Positions 50,475 through 59,005 of a DNA stretch of 64,000 bases are shown here, in pieces. The stretch comes from Cupriavidus necator A5-1 (GTDB taxonomy: Bacteria; Pseudomonadota; Gammaproteobacteria; Burkholderiales; Burkholderiaceae): NCBI RefSeq assembly GCF_000744095.1, contig NZ_JQLI01000008.1, positions 3,844,001 through 3,908,000 on the forward strand, read 5' to 3'. The notes under the pieces were generated by a model that ran no database searches, had not been told where the DNA came from, and worked only from the letters and a program-made list of their open reading frames with translations. The translations under genes were made by a program, and so were the position numbers. The stretch's first letter is position 1, and each line of letters begins with the position of its first letter.

Positions 50475-51005
50475 TCAGTTGCCGGCGGTCGGTTCGGTGG
50501 CGAAGGCGAAGCGCGCCGCGGCGCCCTCGCCCTGGCGCGACAGCACCAGCGTCGTGCCGGGCGGCAGCGCCATCTCGGCGGCGGTCAGGTCGGCGGCAAC
50601 CGGCAGCTGGCGCCCGCCGCGGTCGACCAGCACGCCCAGCGCCACGCGCGCGGGGCGGCCGTAGTCGAACAGTTCGTTGACGGCGGCGCGGATGGTACGG
50701 CCGGTGGCCAGCACATCGTCGATCAGCAGGATGTTGCGGTCTTCGACCGAAAACGGCAGCGTGGTCGGCTGGGCCTGGCTGTGCAGGCCCTTCTTGGCGT
50801 AGTCGTCGCGATGGAAGGCGACGTTGATCACGCCATGATCGGGCAGATTCAGGTCGGCGGCGAGTCGCGCGGCGATCCATGCGCCGCCGGAATGAATGCC
50901 GGCCACCGACCAGCGCGCGCGCTCGGCGTCGGGAATAAGCGCCCGGGCCTGGTCCAGCAGCTTGCGGTACAGCGACTCGGCGTCGGGAACGGAAATCTGC
51001 GTCAT
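50475..51005 (-). CDS. pyrR: PyrR: pyrimidine operon regulator / uracil phosphoribosyltransferase
   Basis: PyrR, 176 residues, is a phosphoribosyltransferase-fold protein with the PRPP-binding loop IDDVLATGRT (residues 95-104). In Bacillus it binds UMP and pyr mRNA to attenuate the operon; in proteobacteria the RNA-binding role is less clear. An HSGGAWIA substrate loop is present. The C-terminus is longer than the classical one, with about ten extra residues. It overlaps ruvX by four bases. A pyrR binding loop in the mRNA leader was not found. Confidence 0.92.
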   Translation of the reverse strand: MTQISVPDAESLYRKLLDQARALIPDAERARWSVAGIHSGGAWIAARLAADLNLPDHGVINVAFHRDDYAKKGLHSQAQPTTLPFSVEDRNILLIDDVLATGRTIRAAVNELFDYGRPARVALGVLVDRGGRQLPVAADLTAAEMALPPGTTLVLSRQGEGAAARFAFATEPTAGN

Positions 51006-51427
51006 AGCGGGAATTGGTCGAAATACTGTTGCAGGATGATGCGGGCGGCTTCGGCGTCCAGCTCACCGCGGCGGGCGCCGGCCATCGAGGCGGCGCGCGA
51101 GGAATAACGTTCGTCCACCCATTCCACCGGCAGGTTGAAGCGGCCGTTGAGCTGATTGCCAAAGCGCCGCGCCAGCCGCATCATCGGCTGCTCGCCGCCT
51201 TCCGGGTTGACTGGCATGCCGACGATCAGCTGCACCGGGTTCCACTCGCGGATCAGCTCGCCGACGGCCTCGAAGCGGCCTTCAACCGTGATATTGGGAA
51301 GGATGGTCAGCGCACGCGCCTCGCGCGTGATGAAGTTGCCCAGCGCGACGCCGATCTTTTTTTCGCCATAGTCGAATGCCAGGACCGTGCCGTCGCGGGG
51401 CAGTTCGCGCCCCACGGCGTCAGGCAT
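51002..51427 (-). CDS. ruvX: Putative pre-16S rRNA nuclease (RuvX/YqgF)
   Basis: This is a 141-residue RNase H-like protein with the motif VLAFDYGEKKIGVALG (catalytic Asp19), LIVGMPVNPEG, and WVDERYSSRAA, the three family blocks. YqgF/RuvX is involved in 16S rRNA 5'-end processing. The ATG at 51427 overlaps the algH stop by eight bases; the upstream frame lies within algH. The gene is part of algH-ruvX-pyrR-pyrB-pyrC', which is a common beta-proteobacterial order. Confidence 0.93.
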   Translation of the reverse strand: MPDAVGRELPRDGTVLAFDYGEKKIGVALGNFITREARALTILPNITVEGRFEAVGELIREWNPVQLIVGMPVNPEGGEQPMMRLARRFGNQLNGRFNLPVEWVDERYSSRAASMAGARRGELDAEAARIILQQYFDQFPL

Positions 51428-51992
51428 GCCCGGCCTCGCCCGACAGCATGTTGACGTCGACGCCCAACAGGCCGATGGCCGCGGCAAAACGCCCTTCGGG
51501 CGGCACGCTGAAGATGATCTCGGGATCGGCCTGGACGGTCAGCCAGCCGTTGCGGCTGAGCTCTTCCTCCAGCTGGCCGGCACCCCAGCCGGAATAACCC
51601 AGCGTCAGCAAAAAGCGGTGCGGGCCGCTGCCGTTGGCCACGGCCTCCAGCACGTCCTTGGAGGTGGTCATTTCCAGTCCGCCCGGCACCGCCAGCGACG
51701 AGACGTAGACGCCGACCGGGTCGTGCAGCACAAAGCCGCGCTCGGTCTGCACCGGGCCGCCGAAGTAGACCGGCTGGTGCGCCACGGGCTGGATCTCGAG
51801 CTTGAGGTCGATCTTGTCGAACAGCGTGGCCATGTCGATATCGATGGGCCGGTTGATCACCAGCCCGAGCGCGCCACGCTCGTTGTGTTCGCAGATGTAG
51901 ACGACGGAACCCGAAAAGGTCGGATCGGCCATGCCAGGCATGGCAATCAGGAACTGATTGGTCAGATTGATGGGTGCTTCGGGCTTCGCCAT
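51420..51992 (-). CDS. AlgH/UPF0301 family protein
   Basis: This is a 190-residue AlgH-family protein. The start NLTNQFLIAMPGMADPTFSGSV and the HNERGALGLVINRP core are the family signature, and GYSGWGAGQLEEE is the late block. In Pseudomonas AlgH is linked to alginate regulation, but the biochemical role is unknown. The start at 51992 or at 52001 is possible; neither has a strong ribosome site. It is first in the ruvX/pyr run and may carry its promoter. Confidence 0.92.
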   Translation of the reverse strand: MAKPEAPINLTNQFLIAMPGMADPTFSGSVVYICEHNERGALGLVINRPIDIDMATLFDKIDLKLEIQPVAHQPVYFGGPVQTERGFVLHDPVGVYVSSLAVPGGLEMTTSKDVLEAVANGSGPHRFLLTLGYSGWGAGQLEEELSRNGWLTVQADPEIIFSVPPEGRFAAAIGLLGVDVNMLSGEAGHA

Positions 51993-52105
51993 GCCTTGCA
52001 TTTTATCAAATCGCCGGGGGTCTTCCGGAAAAGATTGGCGGGCGTTGCAGTGCAGCAATGAGCGCCCGGCCACGCTGTTCGCTTGTCATCAAACTGCCGT
52101 TCGCC

Positions 52106-52813
52106 TTATTCCTTGCCGCTCAGCAGCGCCAGGTCTTGCGCCGTCAGCCAGCGCCACTCGCCTTCGGCCAGGGCGGGATCGAGTTGCAACCCGCCGATCG
52201 CGCTGCGATGCAGCGCGTCGACGTGGTTGCCGGCCGCGGCCACCATGCGCTTGACCTGATGGTACTTGCCTTGTAGCAGGGTCAGGCGCAGGCTGCGTTC
52301 GCCGGTGATCTCGCAGGCTTCTGCGGCGATCGGGACGGGTTCGTCGATCAGCTGGACGCCGGTGCACAGCGCCTCGGCCTGCGCCTGCGTGACCGGCTCG
52401 GCAGTCGTCACTTCATACACCTTGGGCACCTTGCGCTTGGGCGAGGTCTGGGCGTGGATAAACTGGCCGTCGTCGGTCAGCAGCAGCAGGCCGGTGGTGT
52501 CGTGGTCGAGGCGGCCCACGGCCTGCACTTCGCGCTGGCGCAGCGGCACCGGCAGCAGGTTGTACACGCTCTCATGGTGGCGCGGGCGCTGCGAGCACTC
52601 GTAGCCCGCCGGCTTGTTCAGCATCAGGTAGGCCTTGGTGCAGGCAAGCCATTCCTCGCCATCGACGGTGAGCCGCAGGCTGTCCACCTCGAACTGCGCG
52701 CGCGGGTCTTCGCACAGTTCGCCGTTGACCTCGACCAGGCCGGCGGCGATCAGGTCGCCGCAGTACCGGCGCGTGCCAAAGCCCTGGGATTGGAGGATTC
52801 GGTCGAGTGTCAT
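52106..52813 (-). CDS. rsuA: 16S rRNA pseudouridine synthase (RsuA family)
   Basis: This is a 235-residue RsuA/RluB/E/F-family enzyme that isomerises uridine 516 of 16S rRNA. An N-terminal S4 RNA-binding domain (MTLDRILQSQGFGTRR...) is followed by the catalytic motif GRLDHDTTGLLLLT with Asp103, then GKYHQVKRMVAA in the last block. The rRNA target fits RsuA best, but RluE is an alternative. It is transcribed leftward, away from phrB. Confidence 0.92.
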   Translation of the reverse strand: MTLDRILQSQGFGTRRYCGDLIAAGLVEVNGELCEDPRAQFEVDSLRLTVDGEEWLACTKAYLMLNKPAGYECSQRPRHHESVYNLLPVPLRQREVQAVGRLDHDTTGLLLLTDDGQFIHAQTSPKRKVPKVYEVTTAEPVTQAQAEALCTGVQLIDEPVPIAAEACEITGERSLRLTLLQGKYHQVKRMVAAAGNHVDALHRSAIGGLQLDPALAEGEWRWLTAQDLALLSGKE

Positions 52814-52976
52814 GTGTGCTTCGGTGAGAAAGTTGCAGTGGTGTCCGGGGTGGCAGCGCGGCGGCTTGCCGTTGCCGCCTTGCTTCGCCGTACCGCTATG
52901 TTAGGGTATCGCGGCGACCGCCCCGGCGTTCGCGCGACTTCCCATTGTCCCCGTTTCCGTCAATCGACAAGCGAGC

Positions 52977-54533
52977 ATGCAGGCAGCAGACACTCCGGCA
53001 TCGGCGCGCAAACCGTACCGGATCGGCCAGCATTTCGAGCGCGGGCTGGTCTGGTTCCGGCGCGACCTGCGCACCGCCGACCACGCGGCGGTGCATTATG
53101 CCCTCAGGCACTGTGCCCGGGTGTGGTGTGTGTTCGTATTCGACCGCGACATCCTGGATCCGCTGCTGGCACGCGGCCTGCAAGCCGACCGGCGCGTCGA
53201 ATTCATCCGGCAATCGCTGCTGGAGCTGGCCGACACACTCACTGCGGCCGGCGGTGGCCTGATCGTACTGCACGACCGCGCCGAAGACGCCATCCCGGCG
53301 CTGGCGCGCGAGCTCGATGTGCAGGCCGTCTTCGCCAACCACGACTACGAGCCCGCCGCCAACGCCCGCGACGACGCCGTGCGGCGCGCTCTGGCGGCGC
53401 AGGCGCGCGTGTTCTTCAGCTTCAAGGACCAGGTGGTGTTCGAGCGCGACGAGGTTCTGACCGGCCAGGGCAAGCCGTTCTCGGTGTTCACGCCTTACAA
53501 GAATGCCTGGCTGCGTACGGTGCAGCCGTTCGACCTGCGCCCCTATCCGATCGACCCGTATCTGCAGGCGCTGGCGCCGCTGCCGCAGGCGCACCGCAAG
53601 CCCGTGCTGACGCTCGAACAGCTCGGTTTCCGCGAGAGCAACCTCGCAGAGATCGCCATGCCCACGGGCGCCTCGGGCGCGCTGGCTCTGTTCGAGGAAT
53701 TCGCCAGCCGCATCGGCGACTACGGCCGCCGGCGCGACTACCCTGCCCTGCGCGGCCCGAGCTACCTGTCGGTGCACCTGCGCTTCGGCACGATCTCGAT
53801 CCGCACGTTCGCGCGCACCGCCCATGAAGCCGTGCTGCGCGGCGGCGCCGACAGCGCGGGCGCCGCGGTATGGCTATCCGAGCTGATCTGGCGCGATTTC
53901 TATTTCATGATCCTGGACCACCATCCGCGCGTGGCGGACGGCGCGGCCTTCCATCCCGCCTACGACGCGATCCGCTGGCAGGACGGCGATACCGGGGAGC
54001 GCTATTTCCTCGCCTGGTGCGATGCCGCCACCGGCTATCCGCTGGTCGATGCGGCCATGCTGCAGATCCGGCAGAGCGGCTATATGCACAACCGGCTGCG
54101 CATGCTCACGGCGAGTTTCCTGGTCAAGGACCTTGGCGTCGACTGGCGCCGCGGCGAGCAGTACTTTGCCGACCAGCTCAACGATTTCGACTTCGCCGCC
54201 AACAACGGCGGCTGGCAGTGGGCGGCCTCGACCGGCTGCGATGCGCAGCCGTGGTTTCGCATCTTCAACCCGGTGACGCAGTCGGAGAAGTTCGATCCGC
54301 AGGGGCGCTTTATCCGCAAGTACCTGCCGCAACTGGCGGCGCTACCGGACAAGTACCTGCATGCGCCGTGGGCGGCGCCGGAGGACGTGCTGGCGGCTGC
54401 CGGCGTGCGCCTGGGCGACAACTACCCGCGCCCGCTGGTGCAGCATGACGTGGCGCGCAGGCAGACGCTGGCGCGTTATGGGGTGGTGAAGGAAGCCGGC
54501 AAGCGCGACGCGGCCGGCATCATGGAGGACTGA
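52977..54533 (+). CDS. phrB: Deoxyribodipyrimidine photolyase (class I)
   Basis: PhrB, 518 residues, repairs cyclobutane pyrimidine dimers using blue light. The N-terminal photoantenna domain starts LVWFRRDLRTADH; the FAD-binding domain has LSELIWRDFYF, the GYPLVDAAMLQIRQSGYMHNR block and the DFDFAANNGGWQW stretch, followed by FRIFNPVTQSEKFDP, all standard. Key Trp residues of the electron path lie in the WRDFYF and GGWQW regions. It is not in an operon: the neighbours diverge or converge. Confidence 0.95.
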   Translation: MQAADTPASARKPYRIGQHFERGLVWFRRDLRTADHAAVHYALRHCARVWCVFVFDRDILDPLLARGLQADRRVEFIRQSLLELADTLTAAGGGLIVLHDRAEDAIPALARELDVQAVFANHDYEPAANARDDAVRRALAAQARVFFSFKDQVVFERDEVLTGQGKPFSVFTPYKNAWLRTVQPFDLRPYPIDPYLQALAPLPQAHRKPVLTLEQLGFRESNLAEIAMPTGASGALALFEEFASRIGDYGRRRDYPALRGPSYLSVHLRFGTISIRTFARTAHEAVLRGGADSAGAAVWLSELIWRDFYFMILDHHPRVADGAAFHPAYDAIRWQDGDTGERYFLAWCDAATGYPLVDAAMLQIRQSGYMHNRLRMLTASFLVKDLGVDWRRGEQYFADQLNDFDFAANNGGWQWAASTGCDAQPWFRIFNPVTQSEKFDPQGRFIRKYLPQLAALPDKYLHAPWAAPEDVLAAAGVRLGDNYPRPLVQHDVARRQTLARYGVVKEAGKRDAAGIMED

Positions 54534-54564
54534 GGCACCTCGGGATGGAAGAAATGCCGGCGGC

Positions 54565-55755
54565 TCAGGCCGCCAGCATCGCGCTCTCGCGATAGTGGCG
54601 CTGCGCCTCCTCGAAGCGCTCGGTTTCCTCGAACAGCCGCGCCAGCGCCAGGTGCGTGCGCACGCGCAGGCGGCGCTGCTGGTCGGGATCGGCATACTTC
54701 AGCGCACGCTCGAAGCTGGACTGGGCCTTGCCCCACAGCTTCTCGCCCAGGCACAGCACGCCCAGCGTGTAGTAGAGGTCGGCGTCGGCGGGATGCGCGG
54801 CCAGCCATTTCTCGGCCTGCTGGATCTGCGGCAGCGCGTGGCCGGGCACGGCGCAATCGGCGTAGCGCAGCACCAGGCGGCTGTCCCAGTTGACCTTGAG
54901 CGCGTCCTCGACGATGCGGCGGGCTTCGTTCTGGCGTCCCAGCGCGGCAAAGTAGCGCGCCGCGGGCTCGGCGATGCGCGTGGCGCGGCGTTCGTCGGCG
55001 GACAGCGAGCGCCAGAACTCGGTCAGCGCGTCGGCATCGTGGCGGCGCTCTTCGAGCATGGCTTCGACCGCCATCTGCTTCAGGCGCAACGCCAGCACCG
55101 GGTGCAGCGAGTTGCGCTTCTCCAGCGAGCGCGCCAGGCGCAGCACCTCGGACCAGTTTTTCAGGTGCTGGTGCGCGCGCAGCGCAATGCGCTGCACGTG
55201 GATCTGGCGCGCGCCCTGTGCCTGCAGCTGGGCGATGGTTTCCAGCGCGCCGTCGGCGTCGCGGGCATCGACCAGCAGCTCGGCCATCGATACCAGCCGC
55301 GCCTGTTCGCGCTCGGGATCCGTGACCTGCGACATCCAGGCGTCGCGCCGGTCGGTCTCCTGCATCCGGTGCGCGGCGCGGGCGCCGATCAGCGCGGCGG
55401 TCTGGGCCTGGTCCTCCCAGGACTGGGCCTCGCGTGCGCAACGCTCGGCGCGGGCGAAGCGGCCGGCGAACAGGTTTTCGATCGATTCGCGCAGCGCCGC
55501 CTGCGCCTTGTTCATGCGGCTGCGCTCGCGGTAGGCGGCGGCGCGGCGCGGCATCTCGGACAGGTGGCGGATGGTGGTCATCACCGTCCACACCACAAAG
55601 AACACCAGCAGCAGCAACGCCAGCGCGAGGTTCAGCGACAGCTCGACGCGATATGGCGGATAGAACAGCACCACATTGCTGTGGTTGAACTGCGTGAACA
55701 GCGCCAGCCCGACGGCACCGCCAAACAGGACCGCAACCCAGAACAGAAGGCGCAT
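54565..55755 (-). CDS. hemY: HemY-type TPR membrane protein linked to heme synthesis
   Basis: This is a 396-residue protoheme IX biogenesis protein (proteobacterial HemY, unrelated to protoporphyrinogen oxidase). Two N-terminal helices (about 2-21 and 42-61) anchor it, with the family stretch FFVVWTVM in the second. A run of TPR helices follows; LRYADCAVPG and DADLYYTLGVLCLGEKLWGKAQ are typical. The ATG at 55755 has a GGAG upstream. It follows hemDX by four bases; the three genes hemC-hemDX-hemY are one leftward operon. Confidence 0.93.
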   Translation of the reverse strand: MRLLFWVAVLFGGAVGLALFTQFNHSNVVLFYPPYRVELSLNLALALLLLVFFVVWTVMTTIRHLSEMPRRAAAYRERSRMNKAQAALRESIENLFAGRFARAERCAREAQSWEDQAQTAALIGARAAHRMQETDRRDAWMSQVTDPEREQARLVSMAELLVDARDADGALETIAQLQAQGARQIHVQRIALRAHQHLKNWSEVLRLARSLEKRNSLHPVLALRLKQMAVEAMLEERRHDADALTEFWRSLSADERRATRIAEPAARYFAALGRQNEARRIVEDALKVNWDSRLVLRYADCAVPGHALPQIQQAEKWLAAHPADADLYYTLGVLCLGEKLWGKAQSSFERALKYADPDQQRRLRVRTHLALARLFEETERFEEAQRHYRESAMLAA

Positions 55756-55759
55756 GGGC

Positions 55760-57910
55760 TTACTCCTTCTTCAGGGCCTGCAGCGCGCCCAGGCTTTCGG
55801 ACATGGTCGGCAGCTGCACCGTGACCGCGCCCGCCTGCGCCTGCTTGAGCAGGGTCAGCACGCCCTGCACGCGGCGCGACTTGGTGTCGAAATAGCGGCT
55901 GATCATGGCCTGCGCCGCCGCCAGGTCGTTGCGGAACACCGGCTCGTTGCGCGACAGCAGCGCCAGGCGCGCATTGAGCAGGCGCAGCTTGACGTTCTCG
56001 CGCAGGAACCAGCCCTGGTCGCCGGAAAGCAGCAGCGCTTCGGCGTCGTCGACCTTGCGGATGCGGATTACCTGCGCAAGTTCTTCGCGCAGGTAGTCCC
56101 ACAGGCGCGTGAACCAGCCGCCGGTGGCGCCATTGCCGTTGGCGGCCGGCGCGCTGGCTCCGCCTGCACCGTTGCGCGCGGCGCCCTTGCGGGCGTCGGC
56201 TTCGCTGCGCTCGAGCATGCGCTCGCTGGACAGCAGCGGCAGCACGTCGACCTGGTTGATGGCCTCGTCCAGCTTGATCGCGGCGCCGGTCAGGTCGGTG
56301 TCGGGCACGGCCTTCATGCGCGCGATATCGCGCCCGATCGCGCGGCGCAGCAGGTTGTATTGCGGCTTGTCGGTGCGCGCCAGGCGGGTGTCGGCGCTTT
56401 GCAGCGCGGCCAGCGCGACCTGCACGTTGCCGGTCAGTTGCAGCTGCTGGCCGGCATTGGTCAGCAGCTGCTGGATCTCGGCGATTTCCCAGTCATCGCG
56501 GTTGCGCATCAGGTCCTGGTAGACCTGCTCCAGTGCCACCTGCTTGTCGCGGGTCTCGCCGACCTGGCTTTCCAGCGCGCCGACCTTGGCCTGCAGTTCC
56601 TTGACGGTGTCCTGCGCGTTGCGCGTCAGCACGCGCGACTCCTGCACCAGCGCATCGTTGCTCTGCTGGCGGCGGGCCAGCTCCCCGGTCAGGTGGTCCA
56701 CGCGCTGCTGCAGCCACCAGAAGCCGCCGGCGGTGGCCACCACCAGTATGGCGACCAGCGCCCACAGCGCGGCGGGACGGCGCGCGGCGGAACCGGGAGC
56801 ACCGTTGACGGCGGAATTGCCTGGGCCCGGTGCGGGCGCGGAGGCCGCGGTAGGCGGCGGCGTAGCGGAGGAGGACGTGGTTTCTTGCGTCACGCGTTCG
56901 ACCTTCGTTGACGTTGCAGGGACTGCTGTAGGTACTGCCGCTGGTGCCGGGGTGGCGGCCGGCACGGGTAGCGGTGGCGCGCCGGCATCGGCTGGGGCCG
57001 GCCCGGCCTCGGCTGGCGTGCCGGCCGGTGCCGGGCCGGCATGGGCATCGGCCCACTGCAGGCACGCCGCCAGCAGGCCGGCATCGCCGGGCGCGGCACG
57101 CAGGATATGGGTAAAACCCAGCGCCTGCGCCTGTTCGGCGATTCTCGCATGCGGCGCGATGCACTGCACCTGCCGCAGGTCGGCGGCTTCCTCCGCAGAC
57201 AGGTGTTGCCGCGCCAGCGCATCGAGGTTGCGCACCGCTTCGGAGCTGGTCAGCAGCCAGGCGTAGGGTGGCGCGCCGGGGCGCAGGCTCTCGCGCACGG
57301 CCTGCCATTGCATCGCGGTGGGCTCGGGCAGCGTGCGGCGGTAGGCCTCGACCGCCTCGACCCGTGCACCGGCTTCACGCAGCCGGTCGCCGAGCCAGTC
57401 GCGCCCGCCGTTGCCGCGAATGATCAGCACTGGCTTGCCGGCCAGCGCGGCGGGTTCGAGCCGCGCCCACAGGGCTTCGGAATCGAAACGCGGCGCGTCG
57501 GCATCGTGGCTGCCCTCGTCGGTGCCGTTGCCGTTGGTGGCAGCGCCGGCCGGCGCGATCACGTGGAAGGCTGGCGGCGCGATCCCGCGGTCGGCCAGTG
57601 CGGCCACGCTGGCCGGACCGACCACGGCCACGGGCACCTGCGCCGGCCATTGGGCCACGCTGCTGCCCTGCAGGCCGTGCACGGCCGCCAGCGCATCGAG
57701 CGCATAGGCAATCGCGTTGGGGCTGACGAAGACCACCAGCGCAAACTCGGGCAGCCGCGCCAGCGCCGCGCGCAGCGGCACGTTGTCGGCGGCGGGGCCG
57801 ATTGCCAGTAAGGGAAAGCTGAGTACGTCGAGACCCGCGGCCTGCAGCGCCTCGGTCAGTTGCCGGGACTGCCCGGCGGGTCGTGTCACAACGACGGTCG
57901 GGCGGGGCAT
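55760..57910 (-). CDS. hemDX: HemDX fusion: uroporphyrinogen-III synthase plus HemX domain
   Basis: This is a 716-residue fusion. Residues 1-~255 are HemD, which closes and inverts hydroxymethylbilane to uroporphyrinogen III; the start VVVTRPAGQSRQLTEAL and the SPNAIAYAL and LTSSEAVRNL elements fit. A ~120-residue Pro/Ala linker follows. A membrane helix at about 380-400 is followed by a coiled-coil/HemX domain with ALLQADRRLA-like repeats, presumably periplasmic. HemD-HemX fusions are known in beta-proteobacteria; HemX's role is unknown. The ATG at 57910 starts the HemD fold, ten bases after hemC. Confidence 0.93.
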   Translation of the reverse strand: MPRPTVVVTRPAGQSRQLTEALQAAGLDVLSFPLLAIGPAADNVPLRAALARLPEFALVVFVSPNAIAYALDALAAVHGLQGSSVAQWPAQVPVAVVGPASVAALADRGIAPPAFHVIAPAGAATNGNGTDEGSHDADAPRFDSEALWARLEPAALAGKPVLIIRGNGGRDWLGDRLREAGARVEAVEAYRRTLPEPTAMQWQAVRESLRPGAPPYAWLLTSSEAVRNLDALARQHLSAEEAADLRQVQCIAPHARIAEQAQALGFTHILRAAPGDAGLLAACLQWADAHAGPAPAGTPAEAGPAPADAGAPPLPVPAATPAPAAVPTAVPATSTKVERVTQETTSSSATPPPTAASAPAPGPGNSAVNGAPGSAARRPAALWALVAILVVATAGGFWWLQQRVDHLTGELARRQQSNDALVQESRVLTRNAQDTVKELQAKVGALESQVGETRDKQVALEQVYQDLMRNRDDWEIAEIQQLLTNAGQQLQLTGNVQVALAALQSADTRLARTDKPQYNLLRRAIGRDIARMKAVPDTDLTGAAIKLDEAINQVDVLPLLSSERMLERSEADARKGAARNGAGGASAPAANGNGATGGWFTRLWDYLREELAQVIRIRKVDDAEALLLSGDQGWFLRENVKLRLLNARLALLSRNEPVFRNDLAAAQAMISRYFDTKSRRVQGVLTLLKQAQAGAVTVQLPTMSESLGALQALKKE

Positions 57911-57920
57911 CGGGCGGGCC

Positions 57921-58937
57921 TCAGGCAGGAGCTTGGGAGCCGGCGGGATCGGCAAGCGCCGCGAGGATGGCCTCGGCCCCCTGCGCGACCAGTTCGCGCG
58001 CGCACGCCTGGCCGAGCGCTTCGGCAGCGGCCGCGTCCGCGGCGGGTCCGGTGGCCGAAGCGCGGATGGCGCGGGTGCCGTCGGGCAGCGCCACAAAGGC
58101 GTCCAGCTTCAGCTGGTCGCCGTCCCAGCGGGCGTGGGCGGCCAGCGGCACCTGGCACGAACCGCCCAGCATGCGCGACACGGCGCGCTCGGCGGTCACC
58201 GCCAGCAGGGTCGGCTGGTGGTTCAGCGGCGCTAGCCATTCGGCCAGTTCGGGGCGCTTGGCCAGGATCTCGATGCCGAGCGCGCCCTGCCCCGCGGCAG
58301 GCAGCGACGCCTCGATCGGGATCAGCGCGCGGATGCGCTCGCCCAGACCCAGGCGCTTGAGCCCGGCGGCAGCCAGGATGATGGCGCCGTACTCGCCGCG
58401 GTCGAGCTTGCCGAGCCGGGTATCGAGGTTGCCGCGCAGCGGCTTGATCACCAGGTGCGGGTAGCGGCTGCGCAGCGCCGCCTCACGGCGCAGGCTGGAG
58501 GTACCGACCACGGTGCCGGCCGGCATCTCGTCCAGCGAGGCGTAGGTAGAAGACACCAGCGCGTCGCGCGGGTCCTCGCGCTCCATCACCGCGGTCAGGG
58601 CGAAGCCGGCGGGCAACTCCATCGGCACATCCTTGAGCGAATGCACCGCCAGGTCCGCCCGGCCTTCGTCCATCGCGAATTCCAGTTCTTTGACAAACAG
58701 ACCCTTGCCGCCGACTTTGGACAGCGTACGGTCTAGAATCTGGTCTCCGCGCGTGGTCATGCCAAGAATGGACACGTCGCACGCGGGATAGTATTGTTGC
58801 AACGCAGCACGCACATGTTCGGCCTGCCACATGGCCAGGCGGCTCTCTCGGGAGGCGATGACGAGCGTTTGCGGAAGATTGCGAGACACGACAGCGGTAG
58901 AGGAAGAGGTGGCAGACAAAACGACGGGTGCTTGCAT
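57921..58937 (-). CDS. hemC: Porphobilinogen deaminase (hydroxymethylbilane synthase)
   Basis: HemC, 338 residues, joins four porphobilinogens into hydroxymethylbilane. The dipyrromethane-binding Cys261 is in GGSCQVPLAAHA; SRESRLAMWQA, DLAVHSLKDVP, GTSSLRREA and RGNLDTRLGKL are the substrate-binding blocks. The N-terminal ~20 residues are an extra Ser/Thr-rich stretch. It diverges from ppc; only 68 bases lie between the two start codons, so their promoters must be close or overlapping. Confidence 0.96.
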   Translation of the reverse strand: MQAPVVLSATSSSTAVVSRNLPQTLVIASRESRLAMWQAEHVRAALQQYYPACDVSILGMTTRGDQILDRTLSKVGGKGLFVKELEFAMDEGRADLAVHSLKDVPMELPAGFALTAVMEREDPRDALVSSTYASLDEMPAGTVVGTSSLRREAALRSRYPHLVIKPLRGNLDTRLGKLDRGEYGAIILAAAGLKRLGLGERIRALIPIEASLPAAGQGALGIEILAKRPELAEWLAPLNHQPTLLAVTAERAVSRMLGGSCQVPLAAHARWDGDQLKLDAFVALPDGTRAIRASATGPAADAAAAEALGQACARELVAQGAEAILAALADPAGSQAPA

Positions 58938-59005
58938 CTGTCAATGGTAGCACGCGACCCAATAGCCCCTCCGCCCCATTAGAGATAAGCATACGAGGAG
59001 ATTGC

